A stretch of DNA of 50,172 nt from Opitutus sp. GAS368. GTDB lineage: Bacteria > Verrucomicrobiota > Verrucomicrobiia > Opitutales > UBA953. Positions 7,433 to 16,892 of the stretch are shown here, in pieces. The position numbers were made by a program, and so were the translations under genes. A model generated the notes under the pieces. That model saw only the letters and a program-made list of their open reading frames with translations. It was not told the origin of the DNA and did no database searches. The DNA lies in contig CALQIY020000003.1 in assembly GCA_943330755.2 (NCBI GenBank), forward strand, positions 1 through 50,172. The letters run 5' to 3'. Each line of letters starts with the position of its first letter. Position 1 is the first letter of the stretch.

Positions 7433-9133
7433 ATGCTGAGCTGCCAAAACCTCACCGTCCAAGCGGGTACGGATGGTCCCGTCATCCTGGACGGGGCCAA
7501 TGCACGGTTCCTGCCCCGTGGCCTCAACGCCGTGATCGGGCCCTCGGGCTGCGGTAAGACGACCTTGATGAAGGCCATCTTGGGCATCTTGCCCTCGACC
7601 GGTGAAGCCAGCCTCGCGGGCCAGCCCATCAGCTGCACGGAGGACTTGGTCGGGAAGGTGGGCTTCGCCCCGCAGTTCACCGCTGCCCAAGCCCAACTGA
7701 CCGTGAAGGAGTCGCTCGACTACGCCTTGCGGCTAGCCGTGCCGGATGCGGCGGAGCGTCACCGTCGACTGGAGTCCGTCCTCGGGGTCACCGGTCTTTC
7801 CCCGCACCGCGAGAAGCGCGTCTCTTCCCTTTCGGGCGGGCAATTGCGCCGGCTGTCGTTGGGCATCGAACTGACGCTCGACCCGCCTTGCATGGTCTGC
7901 GATGAAGTGACCTCGGGCCTCGATCCGCAGTCGGAAGACCAGATTCTGGCGCTCCTCCGGCAGCTCGTGGTCTCCGGCGGCAAGAGCTTCGTCTGCATTA
8001 TCCATAACCTTGGCAAACTGAACCAGTTCGACTGGGTCACGGTCGTCTATCAAGGCGACGTCGTCTTCCAAGGCTCGCCGGAGACGCTGCTGACCTACTT
8101 CGGCATCCCTGATGGGCTGCGGCTGTACGAGGTGCTGAACGCCCAGGATTTGGCTTACTGGCGTGACCGCTGGGCCATTCACCAGGCCGAACATGCCGGT
8201 GAGTTCGAGGCCGCCGCCGCCGCGGTGGCCAGCGATGTCGCCCCCGTGGATAGCCTGCCGGAACCCGAAGTCCCCGGCGGCGTCTCGCAGTTCTTCACCT
8301 TGCTGGCCCGTCGGTTCCGGCTGTTCTTCCGCGACACCGGCTACCTCGGCCTGACCTTGGCGATCACCTTCGGGTTTCCGCTGTTGGTCATCATCTTCAA
8401 CCTCAGCGGCGAATGGAACATCCTGAAGGAGCCGCTCGACAGCAACGTGGCTTCCATCAAGGAAGTGCAGACGGCGTTGCGCGTCCAGATCTCCAACGCG
8501 CAGGTCGCTTCCATGGCGGCCGGACTCGTGATGTTCCAGGTCATCCTGCTCACGCTCATGGGCGCGAACAACGGGGGGCGCGAGATCTCCGCCGAGCGCA
8601 TCCTCTACGAGAAGGAACGCATGACGGGCCTGCGCCCGTGGTCCTACGCCTTCGCCAAGATCTTCTTCGTCGCCTGCATCGCGATCTTCCAAGGCGCGTG
8701 GATGTGTTTCTTCGTGAAGATGGTATGTCAGTTCCCGGGGCCGTGGGCGCCGCAACTGGCCGTCTTGGCCGCCAGCTGCGTCTCCATGTCGGTGGTTTGC
8801 CTGGGCTTCTCGGCCTTGCTGACCTCCCCGGAGAAATCCTCGCTCCTGTCCATCTACCTGGTCGGCTTCCAGCTGCCCTTGTCCGGGGTCGTCCTGGCCC
8901 TGCCGCCGGCCCTGACCTGGGTCTGTCGCCCCTTCATCAATTCCTACTGGGGCTGGTCGGGGTACATGAAGTCCATGACCGATTCGGGCATCTGGACGGC
9001 CTATGAACGCAGCCTGCCGGACCTCACCTCCTCGGTCGCCTCCAATGAAATCGCCTTGTTTGTGCTCCTGATCCAGGGGCTGGTCGGCGTATGCATGGTG
9101 GTCGTGGGTTGCCAGCAAAAGCGCTGGAACTAA
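7433..9133 (+). CDS. ABCG-like ABC transporter, fused ATPase and permease
   Basis: A 566-residue half-transporter with the ATPase domain first and membrane domain second, the order of the ABCG/ABC-2 class. Walker A is GPSGCGKT (36-43), signature LSGGQLRRLSLG (133-144), Walker B CMVCDE with D157-E158, and the H-loop His191 in CIIHNLG. The C-terminal part starts near residue 280 with an amphipathic connecting helix (FTLLARRFRLFFRDTGYL), followed by about six membrane helices. The motif NGGREISAERILYEKERMTG resembles the ABC2_membrane helix-turn segment of eukaryotic ABCG proteins. Two such subunits would be needed for transport; the substrate is unknown. The ATG at 7433 is chosen over upstream TTG codons because the ATPase fold begins there. 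Two co-directional genes of unknown function follow. Confidence 0.9.
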   Translation: MLSCQNLTVQAGTDGPVILDGANARFLPRGLNAVIGPSGCGKTTLMKAILGILPSTGEASLAGQPISCTEDLVGKVGFAPQFTAAQAQLTVKESLDYALRLAVPDAAERHRRLESVLGVTGLSPHREKRVSSLSGGQLRRLSLGIELTLDPPCMVCDEVTSGLDPQSEDQILALLRQLVVSGGKSFVCIIHNLGKLNQFDWVTVVYQGDVVFQGSPETLLTYFGIPDGLRLYEVLNAQDLAYWRDRWAIHQAEHAGEFEAAAAAVASDVAPVDSLPEPEVPGGVSQFFTLLARRFRLFFRDTGYLGLTLAITFGFPLLVIIFNLSGEWNILKEPLDSNVASIKEVQTALRVQISNAQVASMAAGLVMFQVILLTLMGANNGGREISAERILYEKERMTGLRPWSYAFAKIFFVACIAIFQGAWMCFFVKMVCQFPGPWAPQLAVLAASCVSMSVVCLGFSALLTSPEKSSLLSIYLVGFQLPLSGVVLALPPALTWVCRPFINSYWGWSGYMKSMTDSGIWTAYERSLPDLTSSVASNEIALFVLLIQGLVGVCMVVVGCQQKRWN

Positions 9134-9185
9134 TCCGCCACCCTCTCTATGATTCTCAATAGCCCTGCTCCCCGGGGCCTTCCCC

Positions 9186-9575
9186 ATGTCCAAAGTTAAC
9201 CCTCTTTTCTTCGCCCTCGGCATCCCCGTGTTGGTGATCGTGGTCCTCATGGCCATCGTCATCCCGCGTTTCGCCGGCGGCGGAAAGTTCACCGACCTCT
9301 CGCCGTTCTCCGTCGATGATTACCGCAAGGATTGGGCGACGCTCCAAGGGAACGCCTATCGCTTCGACTGCCAGATCGAGAAACAGCTCGCCTACGAAGA
9401 AGGCAAAGGCCGCGTCCTCGCCGTCAAGCCGACCGACGTCGCCCGCGGCGCGGGCCGGGTCCCGATCTTCGTCCCCCTTGCCGCTGGCGAGACCTTCGAG
9501 GTCGGCCAGCGCTTCAAGTGCAAGGTCCGCGTCGTCCGCGACCTGCTTGTCGTCGAAGACCTCGAACGCTTTTGA
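9186..9575 (+). CDS. Small single-pass membrane protein
   Basis: A 129-residue protein with one N-terminal membrane helix at about 8-28 (FFALGIPVLVIVVLMAIVIP) and a periplasmic or cytoplasmic tail of about 95 residues. The tail is beta-rich with alternating polar and hydrophobic residues (RVLAVKPTDVARG, VPIFVPLAAGETFEVGQRF, KCKVRVVRDLLVVEDL). The pattern resembles a small OB-like or barrel domain, but I cannot name the family. It lies 52 bases after the ABC transporter gene and 8 bases before the next gene, so it is very likely part of the same transcript. There is no Shine-Dalgarno before the ATG (ttcccc). Confidence 0.8.
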   Translation: MSKVNPLFFALGIPVLVIVVLMAIVIPRFAGGGKFTDLSPFSVDDYRKDWATLQGNAYRFDCQIEKQLAYEEGKGRVLAVKPTDVARGAGRVPIFVPLAAGETFEVGQRFKCKVRVVRDLLVVEDLERF

Positions 9576-9583
9576 ACCCCGCC

Positions 9584-11515
9584 ATGTCTAAACTGCTTTG
9601 TTCCTTCCTCGGTTGCTTCGCTTTCGCGTCGCTGGCCATCGCACAGGCACCGCAGCCGGGCGCGACGGTCTCCGGTGGGGGCGGTGGCGATTACCGCAGC
9701 TCCTCGGGCGAGGCCATGGGCGACCGGCTCTTCGACGTGAACAGCGATTCGGTGGACATGGAGAACGGTTCCATGCAGTGGAAGGGGAAGACCTTCAACC
9801 TCGGCAATTCGCGCGTGATGCGCATGCGTTTCGAGCGTTACCTCGCCTCGCCGGCCGCCGGCGGCGATATGACCAAGTACATCGCCACGTTGACGCAGAT
9901 CGAGAAGATCCTGGGGCCCAACGCGGTCAACCCGAACAACTATTACGCCAGCCAGCAGGCCGCGTTCGACCTGCTCTTCATCGCCGCGGAGCATGAGGTC
10001 GACGGCAACAATTGCCTGACCATCGCCACGCAGGTGAAGAAGATCTGGTCGATGCGCGCGGAGTTCCGCGACCTGAACATCAACAAGAACCAGTTGGAAG
10101 CCCTGCGCAAGACGCAGGAGGGCGTGGTCATCAACCGGGCCGAACGCATGGAAGAGGCGAATGATTCCAAGGCCAATTCGCCGACGACCGCCAACGGCGG
10201 CAAGACGGGCCTGACCAAGACTTCCCAAGGTCAAACCGAGTTGGGCTATCGCGTGAAGGACGAACAGCGGACCCAGGCGGAGATTCTCGCCAAGAATGCG
10301 GAGATGATGGCGCTGGGCTTGAAGGCCCAGGTGGAGTTCCAGTCCCAGATGGTGGGTTTCCTGCTCGCCCGCCGCTACCGCCACTGCCTCATCTCCAGCG
10401 CTTTCTACCGCGTCCTCTTCAAGGGCGGTAACCAGAACATCAAGGTGGGCGCCAAGGAAGTGAAGGAGTTCTTCCCCGTCTCGGATTTCGTCCCGACCTT
10501 GGAATCCGTCGATACCTTGGCCCGCGAGGCCATGAACGACGTCACGACGGGCATGCGCACCGTTGACGACCTCTACAAGCAGGGTGAACTCTACGGGGCC
10601 TTCGAACGCCTTCAGGAGACCTACTTCCTCGGTGAGTTCGAGCCGGCCGTGATGATGTACGATCAGGTGAAGAAGCGCGAGATGCTCGACCTCTGGCGCG
10701 ACCTCCGCGAACTGCAACGCCTCGGCGACGAGCGCGACCTCGCCAACGTCGAAGGTTACGTGAACAAGGTCCGCGGTCGCGCCCGCGACTTCCCGGGCGC
10801 CGCCATCCTTTCCCGCGTCAACAACGCGATCAACGCATCGAACATGGCGGTCCTTTCCGCCAAGCAAGCCGCCCTCAGCGGCGACACGGCCAAGGCCGAG
10901 GCGGCCCTCGAACGGGCCACCAAGATCTGGCCCCAGAACCCGTCCGTGAAGGAATTCGCCAACCAGGTCGTGAGCCGCCAAGACAAGCTTTCGCAGATGG
11001 TGCCCGAGTTCGACCGCATGATCGCCGAAGCCCGCTGGCGCGAGGTCTTCAACAAGAAGCTCGAGTTCGCCTTGGCCCTCGCCCAGGACAAGCCCCGCTC
11101 CGACAAGCTCCGCGAGGTCATCAACCGCGTCGGCGAACTCGACGCCAACATCCAGAAGGCCTCCGTGCTGGCTTCGCAGAACAACCCTTACCTGGCCTGG
11201 GACGTCATCGTGGAGATTTCCAAGAAGGAGAGCGACGACCTGGTCCTCGCCAAGACGCGTTCGGACATCGCCCCGTTGGTCGCCGACTATGCTCGCCTCA
11301 TCGGCCAAGCCGAGAAGCTCGAGCGCGAAGGGGGCGAAGCGGCCGCTTTGACCGCCTGGATGGCCGCGCAGGACCTTAACCCCGCCTCGCCCTCGTGCGG
11401 TGCGGCGGTGAAGCGTTTGGCCGCAATGGTGGCCAAGTCGGCCGTCGCCAAGGCTGCCACGACCACGCCGATCCCCGCCGCGGGCGACGAGGTGCCGGTG
11501 CCGACCGGCAAGTAA
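9584..11515 (+). CDS. Large secreted helical (TPR-like) protein, unknown
   Basis: A 643-residue exported protein I do not recognise. A signal peptide (MSKLLCSFLGCFAFASLAIA, cleavage near AQA) is followed by a Gly/Ser-rich segment. The remainder is almost entirely helical: a central part (about 75-290) with many Gln/Glu/Lys, and a C-terminal part (about 380-600) with degenerate tetratricopeptide-like helices, for example AALSGDTAKAEAALERATKI, followed by WPQNPS as at a repeat boundary. It ends in an Ala/Thr/Pro-rich tail. It starts 8 bases after the small membrane protein gene. Its stop codon is only 4 bases from the end of the convergent gene at 11520. Confidence 0.82.
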   Translation: MSKLLCSFLGCFAFASLAIAQAPQPGATVSGGGGGDYRSSSGEAMGDRLFDVNSDSVDMENGSMQWKGKTFNLGNSRVMRMRFERYLASPAAGGDMTKYIATLTQIEKILGPNAVNPNNYYASQQAAFDLLFIAAEHEVDGNNCLTIATQVKKIWSMRAEFRDLNINKNQLEALRKTQEGVVINRAERMEEANDSKANSPTTANGGKTGLTKTSQGQTELGYRVKDEQRTQAEILAKNAEMMALGLKAQVEFQSQMVGFLLARRYRHCLISSAFYRVLFKGGNQNIKVGAKEVKEFFPVSDFVPTLESVDTLAREAMNDVTTGMRTVDDLYKQGELYGAFERLQETYFLGEFEPAVMMYDQVKKREMLDLWRDLRELQRLGDERDLANVEGYVNKVRGRARDFPGAAILSRVNNAINASNMAVLSAKQAALSGDTAKAEAALERATKIWPQNPSVKEFANQVVSRQDKLSQMVPEFDRMIAEARWREVFNKKLEFALALAQDKPRSDKLREVINRVGELDANIQKASVLASQNNPYLAWDVIVEISKKESDDLVLAKTRSDIAPLVADYARLIGQAEKLEREGGEAAALTAWMAAQDLNPASPSCGAAVKRLAAMVAKSAVAKAATTTPIPAAGDEVPVPTGK

Positions 11516-11519
11516 GCCG

Positions 11520-12314
11520 CTACCAGGTGCTGACGGGGTTGTCCTCGAGCGGGTCCACGACGGTGACCCGGAGGTCGCTCTTGTGCTGGCGGACCGCGTT
11601 CATGACCTCGTCCACGAGGATGGTGCGGTTGCACTCCTTGCTCAGGTGGCCGAGGAAGAGTTCCGAGGTCTGCCATTCGCGCAAGCCGAGCAGCAGGTCG
11701 CGGGCGGCATGGTTGGAGAGGTGACCATGGTTGCCGCGGATCCGTTGTTTGAGGTGCAGCGGGCGCTTGGAGAGGTCGAGCATCTCGTCGTCGTAGTTCG
11801 CTTCCAGCACGAGGATGTCCGCCAGCGCGCAATGATGCCGCACCACGTCGGTCGCATGCCCGAGATCCGTCAGCCAAGTCACGCGGCGCGCGTGGTGGCC
11901 ATCCTCGGCGGGGCAGTCGACGGCATAGCCGACCGGGTCGGCGGCGTCGTGGGGGATCGGAATCGAGGTGATCTGAAGCCCCCGGAATTCGAACGTAGTG
12001 CCTGTCTCGAAGAGTTGCCAATCGGGCTTCAGCTTCAGGGCGCCTTGGATGCGGCGGGCCGTCTCGCGGTTCGCGAAGACCTTTAACGCGGGGTTTTGGC
12101 GGAGCAGGGCGGCGAGCCCGATGCAGTGGTCCGAGTGCTCGTGGGTGATGAGGACGGCGTCCACCGCCGCGCAGGCGAGCCCCAGCTTGGCGAGGGAGGC
12201 CTCCAGCCGCGGCCCCTGGAATCCGGCGTCCAGCATGATGCGCGTGCCACCCGACTCCAGGATGGAGCAGTTGCCGGAACTGCTCGTACCGAGGATGTGG
12301 AAGGCGAAGGCCAT
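11520..12314 (-). CDS. Metallo-beta-lactamase-fold hydrolase, YycJ/WalJ-like
   Basis: A 264-residue MBL-fold protein. The metal-binding motif is THEHSDH at residues 57-63. The N-terminus FHILGTSSSGNCSILESGG and DAGFQGPRLEASL match the YycJ/WalJ group, some of whose members have nuclease activity. Later histidines are in LTDLGHAT and in the segment IRGNHGHLSNHAA. An upstream in-frame extension exists but is not MBL-like, so the ATG at 12314 is chosen. It is divergent from glgC (109 bases between starts) and convergent with the gene ending at 11515. Substrate (nucleic acid or small molecule) cannot be told from sequence. Confidence 0.87.
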   Translation of the reverse strand: MAFAFHILGTSSSGNCSILESGGTRIMLDAGFQGPRLEASLAKLGLACAAVDAVLITHEHSDHCIGLAALLRQNPALKVFANRETARRIQGALKLKPDWQLFETGTTFEFRGLQITSIPIPHDAADPVGYAVDCPAEDGHHARRVTWLTDLGHATDVVRHHCALADILVLEANYDDEMLDLSKRPLHLKQRIRGNHGHLSNHAARDLLLGLREWQTSELFLGHLSKECNRTILVDEVMNAVRQHKSDLRVTVVDPLEDNPVSTW

Positions 12315-12423
12315 GCGGGAGTCGTAGCAAACCTGCCATCGGTCCGTCTTCAAGCCGCCATTCGGGCTTTTCGCTTGAGGAGGTTTCCGGGCGGGGCGAG
12401 ACTGTGGATATCTCCTCCTGCCC

Positions 12424-13719
12424 ATGCACACCCTTCCTCGAGTCATCTGCATCATCATGGGAGGCGGCCGCGGTTCCCGCCTGTACCCGCTGACCAAGGA
12501 TCGCTGCAAGCCGGCCGTCCCGCTCGCGGGCAACTACCGGTTGGTCGACATCCCGATCAGCAACTGCCTCAACTCCGGCTTCAACCAGATCTTCGTCCTG
12601 ACGCAGTTCAACACGGCCTCCCTGCACAAGCACATCCAACAGACGTATAAGTTCGATGGCTTTGGCCGTGGTTTCGTCGACATCCTCGCCGCCGAACAGA
12701 CGGGCGACAAGGAGTCGTGGTATCAGGGCACGGCCGACGCGGTCCGCCAGAACCTGCACCACTACAACCTGAAGGACGAGGATCTCGTGCTCATCCTCTC
12801 GGGCGACCAGCTCTACCGCCTCGATTTCGCCGACCTCGCCCGCCAACACATCGAATCGGCGGCCGACGTGACCATCGCCGCGAAGGCCATGCCTTCCGAC
12901 CAGGTTTCCGCCCTAGGGGTCATGCGCGTGAACCCCGACCTGCGCGTCGTTGAGTTCGTCGAGAAACCCAAGGACCCGGAGGTCATCAAGTCCTTGGTGC
13001 TCGGGGGCAACGCCCGTGCGCGCCTCGCGGACAAATCGGACCGTCCCTACTGCCTCGCTTCCATGGGCATCTACCTGTTCTCCGGCCGCGTGATGCGGGA
13101 GGCCTTGGCGGATCCGGCGCAGACCGACTTCGGCAAGGAAGTGATTCCCGGCCTGCTGAAGTCGAAGCGCATGCTGGGCTATGTCTTCGATGGCTATTGG
13201 GAGGACATCGGCACGGTGGGCTCCTTCTGGGAGTGCAACCTGACGCTGACCGACCCCGTCCCGCCGTTCGATTTCTTCGACGGTGCCAACCCGGTCTATA
13301 CGCACGCCCGCTACCTGCCGACGGCCAAACTCAACGGCTGCAAGGCCCACCGCGTGCTGATGGCCGACGGCGCCATCGTCGATGACTCGGAGATCCACCG
13401 TTGCGTGATCGGCGTTCGCTCGGTCATCCGCGGCGGCTCCCGCCTCGAGAACGTCGTCATGATGGGCGCGGATGCCTTTGAGCGCCCCCACGACCTCGCC
13501 AAGAACCATGGCCTCGGTCGGCCCGACATCGGCGTCGGCCCGAACTGCATCATCCGCAACGCCATCATCGACAAAAACGCGCGCATCGGCGCGGGTTGCC
13601 GACTCTCGCCGACAGGCCTGCCCGAAAAGTGGGAAAGCGAATCTTTGTTCGTCCGTGATGGTGTCATCGTCGTCAAGAAGGGTGCAGTCGTTCCCCCTGG
13701 CACGGTGGTCGGCGAATGA
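12424..13719 (+). CDS. glgC: Glucose-1-phosphate adenylyltransferase (ADP-glucose pyrophosphorylase)
   Basis: A 431-residue enzyme of the same length as E. coli GlgC. It makes ADP-glucose for glycogen synthesis. The nucleotide-binding signature is MGGGRGSRLYPLTKDRCKP (12-30), followed by AGNYRLVDIPISNCLNSG. The glucose-1-phosphate region shows EFVEKPKDP, ASMGIYLFSG, DFGKEVIPGLL and YWEDIGTVGSFWECN. The C-terminal part is a left-handed beta-helix (SEIHRCVIGVRSVIRGGS, GPNCIIRNAIIDKNARIGAG). No glycogen synthase or branching enzyme is in the window. The stop codon overlaps the start of the next gene by 4 bases (ATGA at 13716-13719), indicating translational coupling. Confidence 0.97.
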   Translation: MHTLPRVICIIMGGGRGSRLYPLTKDRCKPAVPLAGNYRLVDIPISNCLNSGFNQIFVLTQFNTASLHKHIQQTYKFDGFGRGFVDILAAEQTGDKESWYQGTADAVRQNLHHYNLKDEDLVLILSGDQLYRLDFADLARQHIESAADVTIAAKAMPSDQVSALGVMRVNPDLRVVEFVEKPKDPEVIKSLVLGGNARARLADKSDRPYCLASMGIYLFSGRVMREALADPAQTDFGKEVIPGLLKSKRMLGYVFDGYWEDIGTVGSFWECNLTLTDPVPPFDFFDGANPVYTHARYLPTAKLNGCKAHRVLMADGAIVDDSEIHRCVIGVRSVIRGGSRLENVVMMGADAFERPHDLAKNHGLGRPDIGVGPNCIIRNAIIDKNARIGAGCRLSPTGLPEKWESESLFVRDGVIVVKKGAVVPPGTVVGE

Positions 13720-15077
13720 AAAACTACGGCCGAACCTACTGGTTCACCTGGGGCTTCCTGATCCTGGCGGCTGCCTTCACGGGGGTCGCGTCGATCAAGG
13801 GCGCCTTCTTCGGCGGGTTGGTGGCGGCGGTGGCTTCGACCTTGGCGACCCGTCCCTACGAGCGTCTCGGGGCCCGTTTTGCGCCCTTGCTCGGCGCACT
13901 GCTGGGCGTGCTTTGGGCCATTGCCAAACTCTCTTACGTCCAGTGGTCGGGCGATGCGGAAGATTACGCCTTCGCCCGCTGGAACATCGGGACGGACATC
14001 GCCATCCATGCCGCCGGCTTCGCCGGTGGGGCCTTATTGGCGGCTTTGGCGGCGGTACAGCCCTTGGGTCGGTCCGTGCTGGCGGGGGGGCTCCTCGCCG
14101 CTGCCATGACGGCCGTGCCCTATGGCTTCATTGGCTGGGTCGACTATCGCGTCGCTGGTCCGGTCGAGGTCGTGTTGTTCGCCTCTGCGGAGGATATCGC
14201 GGCCAACGCCGCCCCGCAGCGTCGTCCCGGCTCCGAGGCGCCGACGTTGTCGCCCGAAGAGCGCAAGGCGCTCCAGGAGTCGGCCCTAGTGGTCGATGGC
14301 CCCGGTGGGGTCGAAGCGCTCGATGACGCGGGCCGCCGTTATTGGCCGCTCTGGCGGAAGCGCTTCACCTATCCCGGCAACCGTGGCGGGCCGGTGCGTC
14401 GCGTGATCGTGCTGATGCCTCCCGATGAACTGTGGGCTTATAACCGTGGTCAGGGGAACGTGTTGGGGAGGGCTGGTCATTCCCGATGGGTTTTCAACCT
14501 CGGCTCCGACCCCCAAGGCATCACCGTCGCGTTGCTCAAGCCGAACATGGATGTCAGCGTTTCCGCTCGTGGGGTGACGGAATCCTTGGAGCTTTCCTTC
14601 GAGCAGAACCCACCGCCGAAACCCAAGCTGGGGCCCGATCCGCAGACTTTCACGACCATCGTCGCTTGTTTTCCCGGGCCCCCGAAGTCCAGTCTTCGAT
14701 TTTGGGATTACGGTTGGGTGTGGTCCAGCAAGAACGAGTGCGAGGTGGCCTTGACGCGCCATTCGCCGTTCGGCGATTTCTACGCCCCGGATGCGCCTAA
14801 GATGTTGCCGTTCGTCTTTGACTACGACCTCGAGCTTGAGGATGCCGCGTCCTTGAAGAAGACTCGGGGCGCGCCCCATCCGCCCAAGCGCGACAAGGAT
14901 GACCCAGTCAACCTCAGCCCGTTGACCGGTTTGGACCACAGCCCGCCGTCGACTCAGGACGTATGGATGCCGGATTTCGGTGCCACCCAAGGTAAGCCCA
15001 GGCCGACCCCGTCGCCATTGAAGGACGCCAAGTTGCCAGAGCCTTCCGCGGGCAATGCGCCGCCCGCCCAGAAATAA
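13716..15077 (+). CDS. Multi-pass membrane protein of unknown function, coupled to glgC
   Basis: A 453-residue protein I do not recognise. The N-terminal 150 residues hold four or five hydrophobic helices (near 9-26, 30-45, 54-72, 95-115, 120-140). The rest is a soluble domain with beta-rich segments (RRVIVLMPPDELWAY, RWVFNLGSDPQGITVALL, SARGVTESLELSF, KSSLRFWDYGWVWSS) and ends in a Pro/Asp/Lys-rich low-complexity tail. Its ATG overlaps the glgC TGA by 4 bases, so it should be co-translated with glgC. A link to glycogen is therefore possible but rests on position only. The stop codon is 3 bases from the end of the convergent ABC exporter gene. Confidence 0.82.
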   Translation: MKNYGRTYWFTWGFLILAAAFTGVASIKGAFFGGLVAAVASTLATRPYERLGARFAPLLGALLGVLWAIAKLSYVQWSGDAEDYAFARWNIGTDIAIHAAGFAGGALLAALAAVQPLGRSVLAGGLLAAAMTAVPYGFIGWVDYRVAGPVEVVLFASAEDIAANAAPQRRPGSEAPTLSPEERKALQESALVVDGPGGVEALDDAGRRYWPLWRKRFTYPGNRGGPVRRVIVLMPPDELWAYNRGQGNVLGRAGHSRWVFNLGSDPQGITVALLKPNMDVSVSARGVTESLELSFEQNPPPKPKLGPDPQTFTTIVACFPGPPKSSLRFWDYGWVWSSKNECEVALTRHSPFGDFYAPDAPKMLPFVFDYDLELEDAASLKKTRGAPHPPKRDKDDPVNLSPLTGLDHSPPSTQDVWMPDFGATQGKPRPTPSPLKDAKLPEPSAGNAPPAQK

Positions 15078-15080
15078 TCC

Positions 15081-16892
15081 TTAGTTCGTTGAACTCAGGA
15101 AGTCCCGGTGCAACGACGCGTAGGCGCCGTTGAGGCCGACGAGCTCATCGTGCGTACCACGTTCGATGATGCGGCCCTGATCCATGACGAGGACTTGGTC
15201 GGCCTTGCGGATCGTGCTGAGGCGGTGGGCGACCACGAAGCTGGTGCGGCCCTTCATCAGGCGCGCGAGGGCGAGCTGTAGGCGGGATTCCGTCAGGGTG
15301 TCGACGGCACTGGTGGCTTCGTCGAGCACGAGGATGCGCGGGTTGGCCAAGAGCGCCCGGGCGAAGGCCACCAACTGTTGCTGGCCCAGCGAAAGCCCGC
15401 GGCCTTTCTCGGAACACTGCGTGTGGATGCCTTGCGGGAGGGCCTCGATGAGGTCAAGGCAGTCGAGGTCGCGGAAGGCCTGGCGGACTTCCTCATCCGA
15501 GGCGTCGGGGCGGGCTGACTTGACGTTCTCGGCGATGGTGCCGGCGAAGAGGAAGTTTTGTTGGAACACGAAGCCGGTCTGGCGCCGTAAGGAAATCTGC
15601 TGGATGTCGGTCAGGTCGACGTCGTCGAGTCGGATGGCGCCGGTGTCCGGCAGTTGGAACTTGGCCAGCAGGCCGATGATGGTCGACTTGCCCGAGCCCG
15701 TGTGGCCAACGAGCGCGATGACCTGGCCGGGTTGCGCGGTGAAGGAAACCCCGTGCAGCACGCGCTGTCCGGGCAGGTAGGAGAAGGTCACATCCTGGAA
15801 TTCGACTTTGCCCTTGAGGGGCGGGCATTCCTTGGCCGTAGGGGCGTCGGACCAAGCCGGGGCGGTGTCGAGCAGGCGGAAGTAGCGTTCCGCGCCGGCC
15901 ATCGCCAACGTCGCTTCGGAAAGCTGCGTGCCAATGATGGTGATGGGGGAGAAGAAGAGGTCGGCCAGGAAGAAGAAGGTCAGGAGGTCGCCGAGGCCGG
16001 TGCCGCTGCCCGAGAGCGCCGCCCAGCCGCCGACGCCCACGAGGGCGGCCAGAAAGCCTTGGGAATTCAGTTCAAGCAAGGGTAGGTAAAGCGCGCTTAG
16101 GCTCGCCGTTTTGACCACGTTGCCGGCCAGCGTATGGACGAGGCGCGAGAAGATACCCGCGTTTGTGTCTTCGCGCGCGAAGCCTTGCGTCACGCGGATG
16201 CCTTGGACGGTTTCGGCGAGCGCCGAAGTGACGCGCGAGAAGCTTTCCTGTTGGATCCGCGAGGCCTGCAGGATCTTGCCGCGGAAGAAGCCGTGGATGA
16301 GCAGCAGGCCGGGGACGATGGCGAGGAGGACCAGGAAGAGCTGCGGGTTGACCCAAAGCATGAGGCCCGCGGCGCAGGTCATCTGGCCGATGGAGACCAC
16401 CGTGATGAAGAAGTTGTTCTGGATGCCGTTCCGCATGGCCTCGATATCCGAGATCATGCGGCTGATGAGGCTGCCGTGGCGGCGGCCGTGGAAGAACGAG
16501 AGCGGCTGCGTGAGCAGGTGCTTCATCAGTTTGTCGCGGAGATCGCGCAGCACGGCTTCACCGATCTGGTGGGCCAGGCGGATGCGCCAGTACAAGGCGA
16601 TATCGGCCACGATGACGGCGCCGAGGAAGAGCAGGAGCCATTCCACGGTCCCGACGCCGTCGCCGGCGGTGATCGGGCCTTTGATGATGTGGCCGACGAT
16701 CCACGCGAGCATCGGCAGGGCCATGGCGCGGAAGGCGCAGAGCCAGAGCAGGGCGTTGCGTTGAGTGCGGTGCGCGGCGGTAAAGGCGAGCAGGCGGGCG
16801 ATGGTCGCCCAGCGCAGGGGGAGCCGATCGGGTTCCTCTTCGTCGGGGCGCGTGCGGCGCACGGCGATTTCAAGGCGGGAGGGCTGGCTCAT
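15081..16892 (-). CDS. ABC exporter subunit with canonical ATPase residues and degenerate signature
   Basis: A 603-residue half-exporter with an N-terminal membrane domain (about six helices between 48 and 330) and a C-terminal ATPase. Walker A is GHTGSGKS (396-403), Q-loop FVFQQNF, Walker B LVLDE with D524-E525, and His556 in VVAHRLS. The signature, normally LSGGQ, reads L500-S-L-G-Q504, followed by QQLVAFARALL; this is the form seen in the TM288-type subunit of heterodimeric exporters. Its start overlaps the stop of the upstream exporter gene by 4 bases (16889-16892), so the two are made together. Substrate is unknown; related heterodimers export drugs or lipids. Confidence 0.92.
   Translation of the reverse strand: MSQPSRLEIAVRRTRPDEEEPDRLPLRWATIARLLAFTAAHRTQRNALLWLCAFRAMALPMLAWIVGHIIKGPITAGDGVGTVEWLLLFLGAVIVADIALYWRIRLAHQIGEAVLRDLRDKLMKHLLTQPLSFFHGRRHGSLISRMISDIEAMRNGIQNNFFITVVSIGQMTCAAGLMLWVNPQLFLVLLAIVPGLLLIHGFFRGKILQASRIQQESFSRVTSALAETVQGIRVTQGFAREDTNAGIFSRLVHTLAGNVVKTASLSALYLPLLELNSQGFLAALVGVGGWAALSGSGTGLGDLLTFFFLADLFFSPITIIGTQLSEATLAMAGAERYFRLLDTAPAWSDAPTAKECPPLKGKVEFQDVTFSYLPGQRVLHGVSFTAQPGQVIALVGHTGSGKSTIIGLLAKFQLPDTGAIRLDDVDLTDIQQISLRRQTGFVFQQNFLFAGTIAENVKSARPDASDEEVRQAFRDLDCLDLIEALPQGIHTQCSEKGRGLSLGQQQLVAFARALLANPRILVLDEATSAVDTLTESRLQLALARLMKGRTSFVVAHRLSTIRKADQVLVMDQGRIIERGTHDELVGLNGAYASLHRDFLSSTN

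Noticed and set aside
7733-9292. A 519-codon minus-strand open frame opposite the ABC transporter
   Set aside because: Antisense to Walker A, signature and Walker B coding; composition is that of a shadow.
11287-12849. A 520-codon minus-strand frame spanning the MBL gene
   Set aside because: The MBL-fold protein is encoded in a different frame; the long frame has no fold and crosses the divergent glgC start.
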